From CAYLKS01 sp964384205 [NCBI: uncultured bacterium] (lineage in GTDB: Bacteria > JAGOEH01), in contig CAYLKS010000011.1 of NCBI GenBank assembly GCA_964384205.1, positions 1 to 63,011 on the forward strand: 63,011 bases of DNA, written 5' to 3'. Below are positions 50,134 to 59,645 of this stretch, piece after piece. Position 1 is the first letter of the stretch; each line of letters begins with the position of its first letter. Under the pieces are notes generated by a model that worked only from the letters and a program-made list of their open reading frames with translations, did not search any database and was not told the DNA's origin. The position numbers and the translations under genes were made by a program.

Positions 50134-51361
50134 AGGTTTTATTTTCTTTTTTAGTTTTACTATTTTGTTTATTTTATTGATTTCGTATATAGAAAAAGAT
50201 AAAAATGTTAAAACAAAAGCATCAAATATAGATATTATTGAATATGAATATCAAATGAGTCCTGATATTGTTTTTCCTTTATACGCAGGCAAAATCAAAA
50301 GAAATCAGTTTATATTTGATTTATTATTAAGGTTGAAATGTGACCCGAACCTTATTGAAGTTTTTTTGAAAGCAAAGGCAAAAGATTATAGTCTTAATAA
50401 TGTTAGAGTAGGTGATTCTATCTTTATTTTCAAATCCATAAAAAATTCTTTATATAAAATTGTAATAAAACATAATAAATTCGATCAGGTTATTTTTAAA
50501 TTAATTAATGACTCTACTGCTATTGTATATCCAGTTCAACCAGAGCTCAAATTAGTTTCTAAGTGTATTACAGGAGTGATAAAGTCTACCTTATATGAAG
50601 CTATAATTGATCAGGGAGAATCTCCAGAGCTTGCATATTTACTTTCTGATATTTTTTCTTGGCAGATTGATTTTTGGCTTGATATTCAAAAGAACGATAA
50701 ATTTTTTTGTGTGATAGATAAATATGTTACAAATGATGGAAGTTTATATAAATATGGAGATATTAAGTTTGCTTATATCAAGAATATGAATAAAGATTTT
50801 TTTGCAGTGGGATATAAACTGCCTAATAGTGAGGAATTGAGATATTTTGATCTCAATGGTAAATCATTAGAAAAAAGTTTTTTGAAAAGCCCATTAAAGT
50901 ATACGAGGATTAGTTCAAAATTTTCTTATCATCGCTTTCATCCTGTGTTAAAAATTTTTCGACCGCATCTTGGAGTTGATTATGCAGCACCAATTGGGAC
51001 TCCTGTATGGGCTACAGCCAGTGGTACAGTGATATATGCTGGCTGGAAAGGTGGCGGTGGAAAGACAGTTATAATCAAGCATGCAGGGGGTTATCAAACA
51101 TCATATTGCCATTTTTCAAGGATTGCCAAAGGAATTAGAAGAGGTGTTAAGGTACGGCAAAAGCAGGTTATAGGATATGTAGGTATGACAGGGCTTGCAA
51201 CAGGACCACATACAGATTATAGGATAAAAAAGAATGGCTATTATATTAATCCATTGACATTAAAGCCACCATCATTATCCAATATACCTGATTCTTTGAT
51301 GGATAATTTTAAAAAGTTGTGTAATAGTTTTTTAGATAAATATGGAGATTATTTAAAATAA
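50111..51361 (+). CDS. M23-family murein endopeptidase-like protein
   Basis: A 416-residue envelope protein with one N-terminal transmembrane or signal helix (about 9-27), a middle region with OapA/LysM-like and Csd3-like features (SLNNVRVGDSIFIF, then a beta domain), and a C-terminal LytM domain. Zinc ligands His286 and Asp290 are in HLGVDYAAPIGTPVWA, followed by GGGGKTVIIKHAGGYQTSYCH. The last motif is PHTDYRI (His367, Asp369) where classical enzymes have HLH, so the third ligand is Asp. Related M23 proteins with HLD are common, so activity is possible but not certain. It probably cuts peptide cross-links or activates amidases at the septum. It overlaps ftsB by 23 bases and ends the long gene run. 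Confidence 0.85.
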   Translation: MEKIRKNKGFIFFFSFTILFILLISYIEKDKNVKTKASNIDIIEYEYQMSPDIVFPLYAGKIKRNQFIFDLLLRLKCDPNLIEVFLKAKAKDYSLNNVRVGDSIFIFKSIKNSLYKIVIKHNKFDQVIFKLINDSTAIVYPVQPELKLVSKCITGVIKSTLYEAIIDQGESPELAYLLSDIFSWQIDFWLDIQKNDKFFCVIDKYVTNDGSLYKYGDIKFAYIKNMNKDFFAVGYKLPNSEELRYFDLNGKSLEKSFLKSPLKYTRISSKFSYHRFHPVLKIFRPHLGVDYAAPIGTPVWATASGTVIYAGWKGGGGKTVIIKHAGGYQTSYCHFSRIAKGIRRGVKVRQKQVIGYVGMTGLATGPHTDYRIKKNGYYINPLTLKPPSLSNIPDSLMDNFKKLCNSFLDKYGDYLK

Positions 51362-51475
51362 TTTTCATTGAGTTAAAAATTTTTACTTATTATAGATTTT
51401 ATTTTTCAGTAAAGTATATAATTTCATTAATGGCAAGAAATCTGCATAGTTTTTTTATGGTAATCTTTAAAATGC

Positions 51476-51504
51476 TTGACTTTAGATTATGAATTTCTTA
51501 TTAT
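51476..51504 (+). promoter_or_regulatory. Promoter of the 2304-residue secreted protein
   Basis: TTGACT at 51476-51481, 17 bases and TATTAT at 51499-51504, followed by AAAGGAG at 51521-51527 and ATG 51538. Confidence 0.75.
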
Positions 51505-51537
51505 CAAACAAAAAATGTGAAAAGGAGTATAAAAAAT

Positions 51538-54500
51538 ATGAGAAAAATTAGATTTTTTATTTTATTGTTATTTATTATTTACCCTAAACTTTTTGCCCAG
51601 GATTTTCCGGATATAGGCACATATTTTCAACATGGGCCTTATAAACAGATTTTAAATGCAAAAAATTATGGTTATTTTTTAACAAATAGAGGAGTTGACA
51701 TTTATAATATTTCTGATAGGTCAGCTCTGTCTTTGGTGAGTACGATAAATACTCGTGGTAATGCCATGTTGATTGAATTAAAAAATTATCTTTTTTTTGT
51801 TATGGATTCAGCAGATGGTATTTTAATATATGATGTTTCAAATCCATCGTCACCAGATTCATTGGCAAATATTCCAGAGGTAACAGATGCTAAGAAGATT
51901 ATTTATCATGATAATAAATTATATGCTTTTTATGATACGCATGTGAAAATTTATTCTTTAGTAGATGTTACCAATCCTGTTTTATTTAAAGATTTTACAT
52001 ATACTTCTAATAAAATAGGAACTTTTGTTTTTAATGATGCTTATGTTAATAGTCATTTTTTGATAATAGGCTTTAGTCTTGGTAGAGTGATTTATGATAT
52101 GGAAAATGATTTTTCAATTATAAATGATGTTACTGTTGAATTTACTTCTGTTACCGGCCAAAATATGTTATTCGAAAGTATTTTAGGTAGTTATGATAAA
52201 TTTACATATTTTGATCTTTCTCCCATTTATAGTACTGGTAATGTCTATATGCCGAATGAGGCAAATAATACGAGTTCTTTTTTGTATAAAAATTTATTTG
52301 CATCAAAAGGATTGTTCCACCAATCAGCTAATTATATGTTGTATAATCCTTATTTAATTGATAATACACCTGGAGATGTTAAGGATATTAATACTCTTGA
52401 TACAATATTATGCTTGGCTAAAAAAGATACTTTTTTATTTACAGGTGGGTATAGAGGAGATACAAATCAGGTAAAAGTTTATCGTTTTTCTAAAAATAGA
52501 ACTACAAGTTTTCAATTAATTGATAGTATTAGTACATCTAAAAGATTATTGGATGCAGTTAATAATGATGATATACTTGTTTTTTTAACAGTGAATTCTC
52601 TTGAGTTTTATAATATAGAAAATCCAGAAAGTGTTTCTTTAATAAAATCATTAAGTCTGCCAGGGGGAAGTGGTTCTGAGATTGCATTAAAAGATTCGTT
52701 GTTATATATTGCATTAGGCTCTGGAGGTTTATATAAATTAAATATTTCTAATGTTTCGAGTTTATCGAGCTCGAGTTTTGTTCAAATTAGTTCTAATAAT
52801 ATATCGCGGGTATATATTAATGATATTTATTTGATTTTTTATGATAAGACAAATTCAGGATTTTATTTTTATAAAAAATCAGGTAGTCAGTATTCCGATT
52901 TAGCAGCTTCTTATAATTATTCTGGAGAGGTTTATAGTATTGCAGCAAGTTATCAAAAGATGTATTTTTCTACAGGTGATAAGATTTATGCTTTAAATAT
53001 TGAAAATATAGATAATATCCAGGAAGTAGATCATATTAATGCATCATCAGATGAATTTTTTTATAAAATATATTTCCAGGATGATCTTTTATCTATTGCA
53101 GCAGGGAAGGCGGGAGTTAAATTTTATCTTGATATTAATTCTAAGTTTTTAGATTTAAATTCATATTCTTCATCACCTGATATATATCCGACAACGCCGG
53201 GAACTAATTATGTATATGATATTTATCCAGATTTCTTCTATTTTTATACACCTTTTTCAGGTTCTTCTATAAAGATAGTTCATTATGGGAAAAATAGTGC
53301 CTATCAGGCACAGTCAGGAGATATATTTTCATTACTTACTAATAATGATAGTATATTAGATTTTACAATTAATTATGATAATATCTATGTATCAACTTTT
53401 AAAGATTCTATAAAATCTTGGAATCTTAATTCTGATTTAAATCAGCCAACTCCTAACTTAATTGATGAAAAGAATTGGGGATATGGATATGGTGATTTTA
53501 AGAAGGTTTTGTCATCAAAAGATAAATTGGTGGCATTTAGCTTTTTATTTTATAATTACCATTATGTAAAGGCTCCAAAGATAGTCTTATTTTCTTTAGC
53601 TAATGGTTCAAATGAAGCTTTGAGTTCTATTTCTTTTGCTGATTCTGTTGTAGATTTTGATTTTAATGATTCTTTACTTTTTGCAGGTAATAGAGATTCT
53701 ATAAATATTTATTCTATTTCAGATTTATCCAATCCCTCTTTAATATCTAAAATATCAATATCTAACAATTTTAGATCTCTTGATCTGGTAGGTTCTAAAT
53801 TATTTGGTGCGGATTCTCTTTCGCTATATTATTATGATGTTTCGGATGAAAATAATATATTGCATTTAGACAGTCTATCTACCAATTTTGAAATCAAAAA
53901 GGTTAGAAGTAATGGTAATTTAGTTTTCGTATTATCTAAAAATGGAATTATATATTCTGCAGAAGTATTATCGGATACGGATACTTTAGACAGTTTATCA
54001 GTATTTGTAGATGGTGGTGTTTCTGATTTTGATTTAAAGGGGAGCTATATTTTTTATCTTCAGAATGATACTTTAAAAGGCAAATCTTATTCAACTGGCT
54101 CTGAGGAAATTTTTGATTCAGATTTGGTATCCCCATTTGGTCTTTATTCTTCAGATTTATATTTGATTTTATGTCAGAATAGTAATAATACTAAGATTTA
54201 TGAGATAGGTGAAAACTATGCAGCATTGAAAAAAACAATAGATCCGTATGATGCTATACAATATGGATGTTATAATTCTGATAGTGCTAAAATTATATTG
54301 TCTGAAGGAACGGCATTAAGATTTATTCTTGCTGATACGTCAAATATAAATCATAAACCTGTATTTACTGTCACATTGCCCGATACATCTATTATTGCAT
54401 TTGATACATTGATATATAAACTGCAAGCGATGGATCCAGATGGTGATAATGTTGATATTAGTTTTGATGGAGCATCGCCTGAGCATTCTTCATTAAATAA

Positions 54501-57500
54501 TGATACTTTAGTATTTATTCCTGATAATTCACAGGTTGGAGATGTTCAATTTATATTTAAAGCATCAGATGGTAGAGGTGGGGTTGCTCGTGATACTGCT
54601 ATTGTTACAGTTGTCGAATATAAACCTTCTCCTTCTCCTTTTTCTTTAATATCACCGCCTCAAGATTCTATTTTGAATAGTTCAAATTTTACATTTGTTT
54701 GGGAGTCTCCTGTACCAGATACAGCAACGTTTTTTAGATTGATCTGGGGTGATGGAACGACTTTTGATACAATCGATAATATTGTAGATACAAGCTATAG
54801 TATCAGTGCTTCTTTGACAGAAAATAAAAGATATTTATGGAAAGTTATAGCATATAATACAGACACACTATATGCCACAGAAAATACGGAAGGCTTTGTT
54901 CCCTTTTATTTTAATCAAACTGAAGAAGCCCCAAATCAGGTTATGTTGATTTATCCTGCAAGTGGTAGTACTATTTCTGAGAAACAACCTACTTTTAAGT
55001 TTTTGAGAGCAACTGATCCTGATCCTTTAGATACAAATTTTGTATATTATTTTTACCTGTCAGAGAAGAGTGATTTTTCTACTATTTTAATTGAAGATTC
55101 GATTGTAGTGGATACTTTTTCTACAGATACTCTTTTTTATACAATTAGCAAATATTTATTGGATAATAGAACTTATTACTGGAAAGTTAGGGCAAAAGAT
55201 AGAGCAGGGCTTTTATCTGATTTTTCAATCTATTCTTTTATGGTTAATTTAGATAATGATCCTCCTGAAGCTTTTAATTTATTAACTCCTGCTAATGATT
55301 CTATTTTTTCAGGACAAAATTCTGTAGAGATTACATGGGAAAATGCCACTGATCCTGAAAATGATCCTGTTCATTATCGATTGTTAGTAGCGGAAGATTC
55401 TCTGTTTAATAATATAATTCTTGATAGTTTATTAAATTCTACTAATTTTACTTTTACAACTCCTTATTTTACAGATAATACAATTTTTTATTGGGAAGTG
55501 TATGCTATTGATGATAAAGATGCAACAAGATTATCCAGACAAATTTATAGATTTATCAGGAATGATTTTAATGATGCTCCTGCTAAACCAGAGCTTTACA
55601 CTCCAGCAAATGAAATTGTATCTACACTGACACCTACTTTGATTTTGACGAATTCAACTGATCCTGATCCATTGGATACAGTTTATTATGTTTTTTATGT
55701 ATATTCAGATAAAAATGGTGCTAACTTAGTAGATTCATCTGATAAAGTTATGGAAAAAAGTTTTGGTCAGACTTTTTATAAAACCAGGGAATTGGAAGAT
55801 AATAAACAATATTATTGGGGTGCTCGTGCTTTTGATAAAAGTGGCGCTTATTCAGAAAGGACAAGTTTATTATCATTTTTTGTGGATTTAGGTAATTCAA
55901 ATCCAGAAGATTTCACATTAATAGAACCAGAAAATGGCTCTGAATTTGAGGATAAAACACCAACTTTTAAATGGCATAGTACTACAGATCCTGATCCTAA
56001 TGATACTATTGTTTACTATCAACTATTAATAGATACTACTTTTCAGTTTATTAACCCTGTTTTTAATATGGTTGACTTAACGGATACAGTTTTTACTGTT
56101 CCTGTTGAACTTGATACTGGGTTATATTATTGGAAGGTTATTGCTTATGATAAACATGAAGGAACAAGACAAACTTCTGTATGGACTTTTAGAATAAAAC
56201 CTGGAGAATTACCGCCTTCTGCCCCTTCAATTATATCACCAATAAATGACACTATTGTAAAAGAAGAAAATTTTCCAATAATTATAAAAAACTCTGTTGA
56301 TCCTAATCCAGAAGATAGAATAACTTATGATTTATATATATCTAAGAAACCAGATGTTATAACCGGTGATCCAGATATTTATCAAATAATAGCAGATAGA
56401 AGTAAAAACCAGACTATATATAATTTTCCGGGTAAGCTTGATGATAATTATAGATATTATATGTTGATAAGAGCTTATGATGGAAGTTTGTATAGTGATT
56501 ATTCTCCTGTATATTCTTTTTATTTAAATTATAAGGAAGAAAATCCTTCAAAATTTAAGTTGTTAAATCCTTCTAATGATACAGTATTGTCCTATATGTC
56601 TCTAATTAGCTGGAAGAAATCTATAGACCCTGACCCACTGGATTCTGTGACCTATGATATAAAAATTATTTTTGAAAATATAGTTTTTAAAGAAATTAAA
56701 AATTTAAGTGATACCTTTTATATTTTTAAAGATACAGCAGGTTTTATTGATAACAATGATTATTCTATTTTTGTAACAGCTATTGATAAAAATAATAATA
56801 TAACATCTTCTGATACTATTAGTGTTGTTTTTGATAATAATGGTAGTATTCCTCCTGGTAAATTTTCCCTTTTATATCCAGAAAATAATGCAAAAGAGGT
56901 ACCTACAAATAATCTTCAGTTTTCATGGACAAAAGCAAAAACATATTCATCAGGCCAAGTTATATTATATAAATTTATTTTATTGAATTCAGACAATGAT
57001 TCTATATTCAGTAAGCTGATACAGGATACTACATTGGCTTTAGATAATGGGTTATTGGAGTTTGATAATACTTATTTATGGGGCGTAATAGCTTATTCTT
57101 ATAGTGGCAATAATATTGATTCTACTTTTTCTGAGCCGATATTAGCACAATTTTCAACACAATCTATACCACCTGGTCCTATTACAAATTTCCATTATTT
57201 CGTAGAAGATAATTCTTTAAATTTTGTATGGAGTGGAAATCCTGTTCAGCCTTTTAGTAAAGTAATAGCTTCTACTTCTATATATGGTAATGAATTATAT
57301 GATACTCTTGATTATCCTCAAGATACAGTTTATGAATTTCCTTTTAAGAATTTGGGTAGTACCAATTACACTTTCAAATTTAATTCTTATAATTCTAATA
57401 ATATAAAATCTAATAGTCCCGATATTGTCGTTTCCATAGCAGATGATATTAGTTTACCTGTAATTAGTGTTCCTGCTTTGAATTCATTTATAAGTGGTAA

Positions 57501-58452
57501 TTTTATTTCTTTCTTGTTTAATTCGTTAGATGGTAATCCTAATTCTGTAAACTGTACTATAAAGGTTGATGATATTTTATGTGGTTATATTACTAATGTG
57601 CCTTGCTGGAAGACATATCCTTTATTAAATAAAAAAGATGGAGACACTATTAAAGTAGAAATTATGGATAAAATAACAAATAGGAAAAATGAATTTTATT
57701 ATATTTATAGCTCATCTAATGGAGTTAATTTCTTAAGTAATGAAAATGTAAAAATATCATTGGATAAAGGAAAAGGAGCATCTTTTATAATATTTTCTGA
57801 TACTAATTATTTTTATTTAATGGATATAGGCCCAGTAAAAGGAGATTCTCTTAATGTGCTCACAACAACTATGAAAGCAGCAGAGTTTCCTTTTGATACT
57901 TTAAATTATAGAATGATTGGCTATGAGAACAAGTATTTGAATTTTATATTCCTTACATCGGGTACTGAGGATAGCATTAGGGTTTTTCTTTTTAATAAAA
58001 ATGATCAAAGTAAGATGGCAAAAGCTGTTACAGAAAATGGATACAAAGTGTTTTTTGAAGATATTAGTAAGAATCTGGATACTCTTGAAATATTATATGA
58101 TAGTATAAAAGAAATGTATTATGTAAATGTTACACAAAATGGTAGTCTTTATTGGACTAGATCAGTTAAGACGGATATTGATGAATCTGATATGATTAAT
58201 AATGATAGGAAGGTTATAGCGAAAGTATATCCAAATCCAGCGCATGATTTTATTAAATTTGATATTCTAAATTATAATGGTTCATATGAACTGCGTATTT
58301 TTGATTTAAATGGTAAAATAATCTTAAAGAAAAAAGATTTAGATAAGGATTTTTATTTAAGAGTTGATAGAAATTTTTCCAGTGGGATTTATTTTTATGT
58401 TATAAAGGGCAGGGATTTTACGCTTACTGGCAGATTTATTGTGATTAAGTAG
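51538..58452 (+). CDS. Giant LVIVD/Fn3-repeat secreted protein with T9SS sorting domain
   Basis: A 2304-residue exported protein, the largest in the window. A signal peptide (about 1-21, ending KLFAQ) is followed by some 900 residues of LVIVD-like repeats (GVDIYNISDRS, GILIYDVSNPSSPDSL, NIENPESVSLIKS), expected to form one or more beta-propellers. A cadherin/He-PIG-like Ig domain (about 945-1030) has MDPDGDNVDI. Then come about eight Fn3-like repeats of roughly 105-115 residues, most with a DPDPxD or DPxPxD turn (near 1157, 1374, 1483, 1588, 1697) that could bind calcium. A T9SS sorting domain (VYPNPAHDF near 2229, SGIYFYVIKGRD, final FIVIK) ends it. ATG 51538 has AAGGAG upstream; an in-frame GTG at 51517 precedes that site and is less likely. 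Probably an adhesin or surface scaffold. It is a single-gene unit with its own promoter and terminator. Confidence 0.82.
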   Translation: MRKIRFFILLLFIIYPKLFAQDFPDIGTYFQHGPYKQILNAKNYGYFLTNRGVDIYNISDRSALSLVSTINTRGNAMLIELKNYLFFVMDSADGILIYDVSNPSSPDSLANIPEVTDAKKIIYHDNKLYAFYDTHVKIYSLVDVTNPVLFKDFTYTSNKIGTFVFNDAYVNSHFLIIGFSLGRVIYDMENDFSIINDVTVEFTSVTGQNMLFESILGSYDKFTYFDLSPIYSTGNVYMPNEANNTSSFLYKNLFASKGLFHQSANYMLYNPYLIDNTPGDVKDINTLDTILCLAKKDTFLFTGGYRGDTNQVKVYRFSKNRTTSFQLIDSISTSKRLLDAVNNDDILVFLTVNSLEFYNIENPESVSLIKSLSLPGGSGSEIALKDSLLYIALGSGGLYKLNISNVSSLSSSSFVQISSNNISRVYINDIYLIFYDKTNSGFYFYKKSGSQYSDLAASYNYSGEVYSIAASYQKMYFSTGDKIYALNIENIDNIQEVDHINASSDEFFYKIYFQDDLLSIAAGKAGVKFYLDINSKFLDLNSYSSSPDIYPTTPGTNYVYDIYPDFFYFYTPFSGSSIKIVHYGKNSAYQAQSGDIFSLLTNNDSILDFTINYDNIYVSTFKDSIKSWNLNSDLNQPTPNLIDEKNWGYGYGDFKKVLSSKDKLVAFSFLFYNYHYVKAPKIVLFSLANGSNEALSSISFADSVVDFDFNDSLLFAGNRDSINIYSISDLSNPSLISKISISNNFRSLDLVGSKLFGADSLSLYYYDVSDENNILHLDSLSTNFEIKKVRSNGNLVFVLSKNGIIYSAEVLSDTDTLDSLSVFVDGGVSDFDLKGSYIFYLQNDTLKGKSYSTGSEEIFDSDLVSPFGLYSSDLYLILCQNSNNTKIYEIGENYAALKKTIDPYDAIQYGCYNSDSAKIILSEGTALRFILADTSNINHKPVFTVTLPDTSIIAFDTLIYKLQAMDPDGDNVDISFDGASPEHSSLNNDTLVFIPDNSQVGDVQFIFKASDGRGGVARDTAIVTVVEYKPSPSPFSLISPPQDSILNSSNFTFVWESPVPDTATFFRLIWGDGTTFDTIDNIVDTSYSISASLTENKRYLWKVIAYNTDTLYATENTEGFVPFYFNQTEEAPNQVMLIYPASGSTISEKQPTFKFLRATDPDPLDTNFVYYFYLSEKSDFSTILIEDSIVVDTFSTDTLFYTISKYLLDNRTYYWKVRAKDRAGLLSDFSIYSFMVNLDNDPPEAFNLLTPANDSIFSGQNSVEITWENATDPENDPVHYRLLVAEDSLFNNIILDSLLNSTNFTFTTPYFTDNTIFYWEVYAIDDKDATRLSRQIYRFIRNDFNDAPAKPELYTPANEIVSTLTPTLILTNSTDPDPLDTVYYVFYVYSDKNGANLVDSSDKVMEKSFGQTFYKTRELEDNKQYYWGARAFDKSGAYSERTSLLSFFVDLGNSNPEDFTLIEPENGSEFEDKTPTFKWHSTTDPDPNDTIVYYQLLIDTTFQFINPVFNMVDLTDTVFTVPVELDTGLYYWKVIAYDKHEGTRQTSVWTFRIKPGELPPSAPSIISPINDTIVKEENFPIIIKNSVDPNPEDRITYDLYISKKPDVITGDPDIYQIIADRSKNQTIYNFPGKLDDNYRYYMLIRAYDGSLYSDYSPVYSFYLNYKEENPSKFKLLNPSNDTVLSYMSLISWKKSIDPDPLDSVTYDIKIIFENIVFKEIKNLSDTFYIFKDTAGFIDNNDYSIFVTAIDKNNNITSSDTISVVFDNNGSIPPGKFSLLYPENNAKEVPTNNLQFSWTKAKTYSSGQVILYKFILLNSDNDSIFSKLIQDTTLALDNGLLEFDNTYLWGVIAYSYSGNNIDSTFSEPILAQFSTQSIPPGPITNFHYFVEDNSLNFVWSGNPVQPFSKVIASTSIYGNELYDTLDYPQDTVYEFPFKNLGSTNYTFKFNSYNSNNIKSNSPDIVVSIADDISLPVISVPALNSFISGNFISFLFNSLDGNPNSVNCTIKVDDILCGYITNVPCWKTYPLLNKKDGDTIKVEIMDKITNRKNEFYYIYSSSNGVNFLSNENVKISLDKGKGASFIIFSDTNYFYLMDIGPVKGDSLNVLTTTMKAAEFPFDTLNYRMIGYENKYLNFIFLTSGTEDSIRVFLFNKNDQSKMAKAVTENGYKVFFEDISKNLDTLEILYDSIKEMYYVNVTQNGSLYWTRSVKTDIDESDMINNDRKVIAKVYPNPAHDFIKFDILNYNGSYELRIFDLNGKIILKKKDLDKDFYLRVDRNFSSGIYFYVIKGRDFTLTGRFIVIK

Positions 58453-58482
58453 AATTTTGATAATAAAGAGTATTTATCATTT

Positions 58483-58519
58483 AATGGGCGCTTATTATAG
58501 ATAAGTGCCCATTTTTTAT
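58483..58519 (+). terminator. Rho-independent terminator
   Basis: AATGGGCGCTTAT (58483-58495) pairs with ATAAGTGCCCATT (58501-58513, one G-T wobble) around a five-base loop, followed by TTTTATTTTATT. Confidence 0.85.
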
Positions 58520-58556
58520 TTTATTAAAATATTTTTTTAAATCTTTATTTAAATAC

Positions 58557-58584
58557 TTGACAATTTTTTGTTTTATATTACATT
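58557..58584 (+). promoter_or_regulatory. Promoter of the aroF-tyrA unit
   Basis: TTGACA at 58557-58562, 16 bases and TACATT at 58579-58584. ACAGGAGAG then precedes ATG 58626. Confidence 0.6.
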
Positions 58585-58625
58585 TATATGTTATATAAAA
58601 CAAAATTAAAAACAGGAGAGAAAAA

Positions 58626-59645
58626 ATGGTTATTGTTATGGCGCCTGAAGCCACAGAAGAGCAAAAGTTAGATGTTATAAGTAAATTAGAAGAATTAGGT
58701 TTAAAAGTTCACAGGTCAGATGGTTCTGTAAATACAATTTTAGGAGCTATTGGTTCATTGCAAGGCATAGATATTAGGGATATTAAAATTTTGCCTGGAG
58801 TAGAAGAGGTTATAAGAATAAGTACTCCATATAAGCTTGTTAGCAGGCATTTTCATAGAGAAAATACTGTTATCAAATTTTCTAATGGTGTGAAAATTGG
58901 TGATGATGAGATTGTTGTTATGGCAGGACCTTGTTCTGTTGAAAGTGAGGAGCAGATTGATACAACTGCTATGATTGTTAAGTCTATGGGGGCAAAAATA
59001 TTGAGAGGGGGCGCATTTAAACCAAGAACTTCTCCTTATTCTTTCCAAGGGCTTGGAGTTGAAGGGTTGAAGCTTTTACGAAAAGCAGCTGATAGTTATG
59101 GTTTATTAGTAATTTCTGAAATATTAGAAATAAAATATATAGAAAAATTTATAGAATATGTTGATATTATTCAGGTTGGTGCAAGAAATATGCAAAATTT
59201 CCAGTTACTTAAAGAATTAGGAAAGATAAATAAACCTGTTATGCTTAAAAGAGGTTTATCGGCAACTATTGAAGAATTATTGATGTCTGCAGAGTATCTT
59301 ATGGATGGTGGGAATAGTAATATAATTTTATGTGAGAGAGGCATAAGAACATTTGAAACAAAAACAAGAAATACACTTGATATATCTGCTGTGCCAGTTT
59401 TGAAAGAATTGAGCCACCTTCCTGTAATAGTTGATCCATCACATGCTATTGGGATAAGGGATAAAGTAACCCCTCTTGCAAGAGCAGCTATTGCAGCTGG
59501 AGCTGATGGTATTATTGTGGAAGTTCATCCGACACCAGAGAAGGCATTAAGTGATGGTGCACAATCTTTGTATCCAAATCAGTTTGAGCAGTTAATGGAT
59601 GAGATTGGAAAAATAGCAGGCGCAATTGGTAGGAGTTTATTATGA
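58626..59645 (+). CDS. aroF: 3-deoxy-7-phosphoheptulonate synthase (DAHP synthase), type I-beta
   Basis: A 339-residue enzyme joining phosphoenolpyruvate and erythrose 4-phosphate at the entry to aromatic amino-acid synthesis. Residues 1-70 are the ferredoxin-like regulatory domain (MVIVMAPEATEEQKLDVISK), typical of the Thermotoga/Bacillus I-beta type and a likely site of feedback control by Tyr or Phe. The barrel has VVMAGPCSVES with the metal Cys, ILRGGAFKPRTSPYSFQG, LKRGLSATIEE, ILCERGIRTFE, VDPSHAIG with the metal His, and VEVHPTPEKALSDG. It overlaps tyrA by four bases (ATGA), so the pair feeds tyrosine synthesis. Confidence 0.95.
   Translation: MVIVMAPEATEEQKLDVISKLEELGLKVHRSDGSVNTILGAIGSLQGIDIRDIKILPGVEEVIRISTPYKLVSRHFHRENTVIKFSNGVKIGDDEIVVMAGPCSVESEEQIDTTAMIVKSMGAKILRGGAFKPRTSPYSFQGLGVEGLKLLRKAADSYGLLVISEILEIKYIEKFIEYVDIIQVGARNMQNFQLLKELGKINKPVMLKRGLSATIEELLMSAEYLMDGGNSNIILCERGIRTFETKTRNTLDISAVPVLKELSHLPVIVDPSHAIGIRDKVTPLARAAIAAGADGIIVEVHPTPEKALSDGAQSLYPNQFEQLMDEIGKIAGAIGRSLL

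Noticed and set aside
54950-56650. CRISPR-like or tandem DNA repeat
   Set aside because: Repeated words come from related Fn3 protein repeats about 110 codons apart, with diverged DNA between them and no constant spacer structure.
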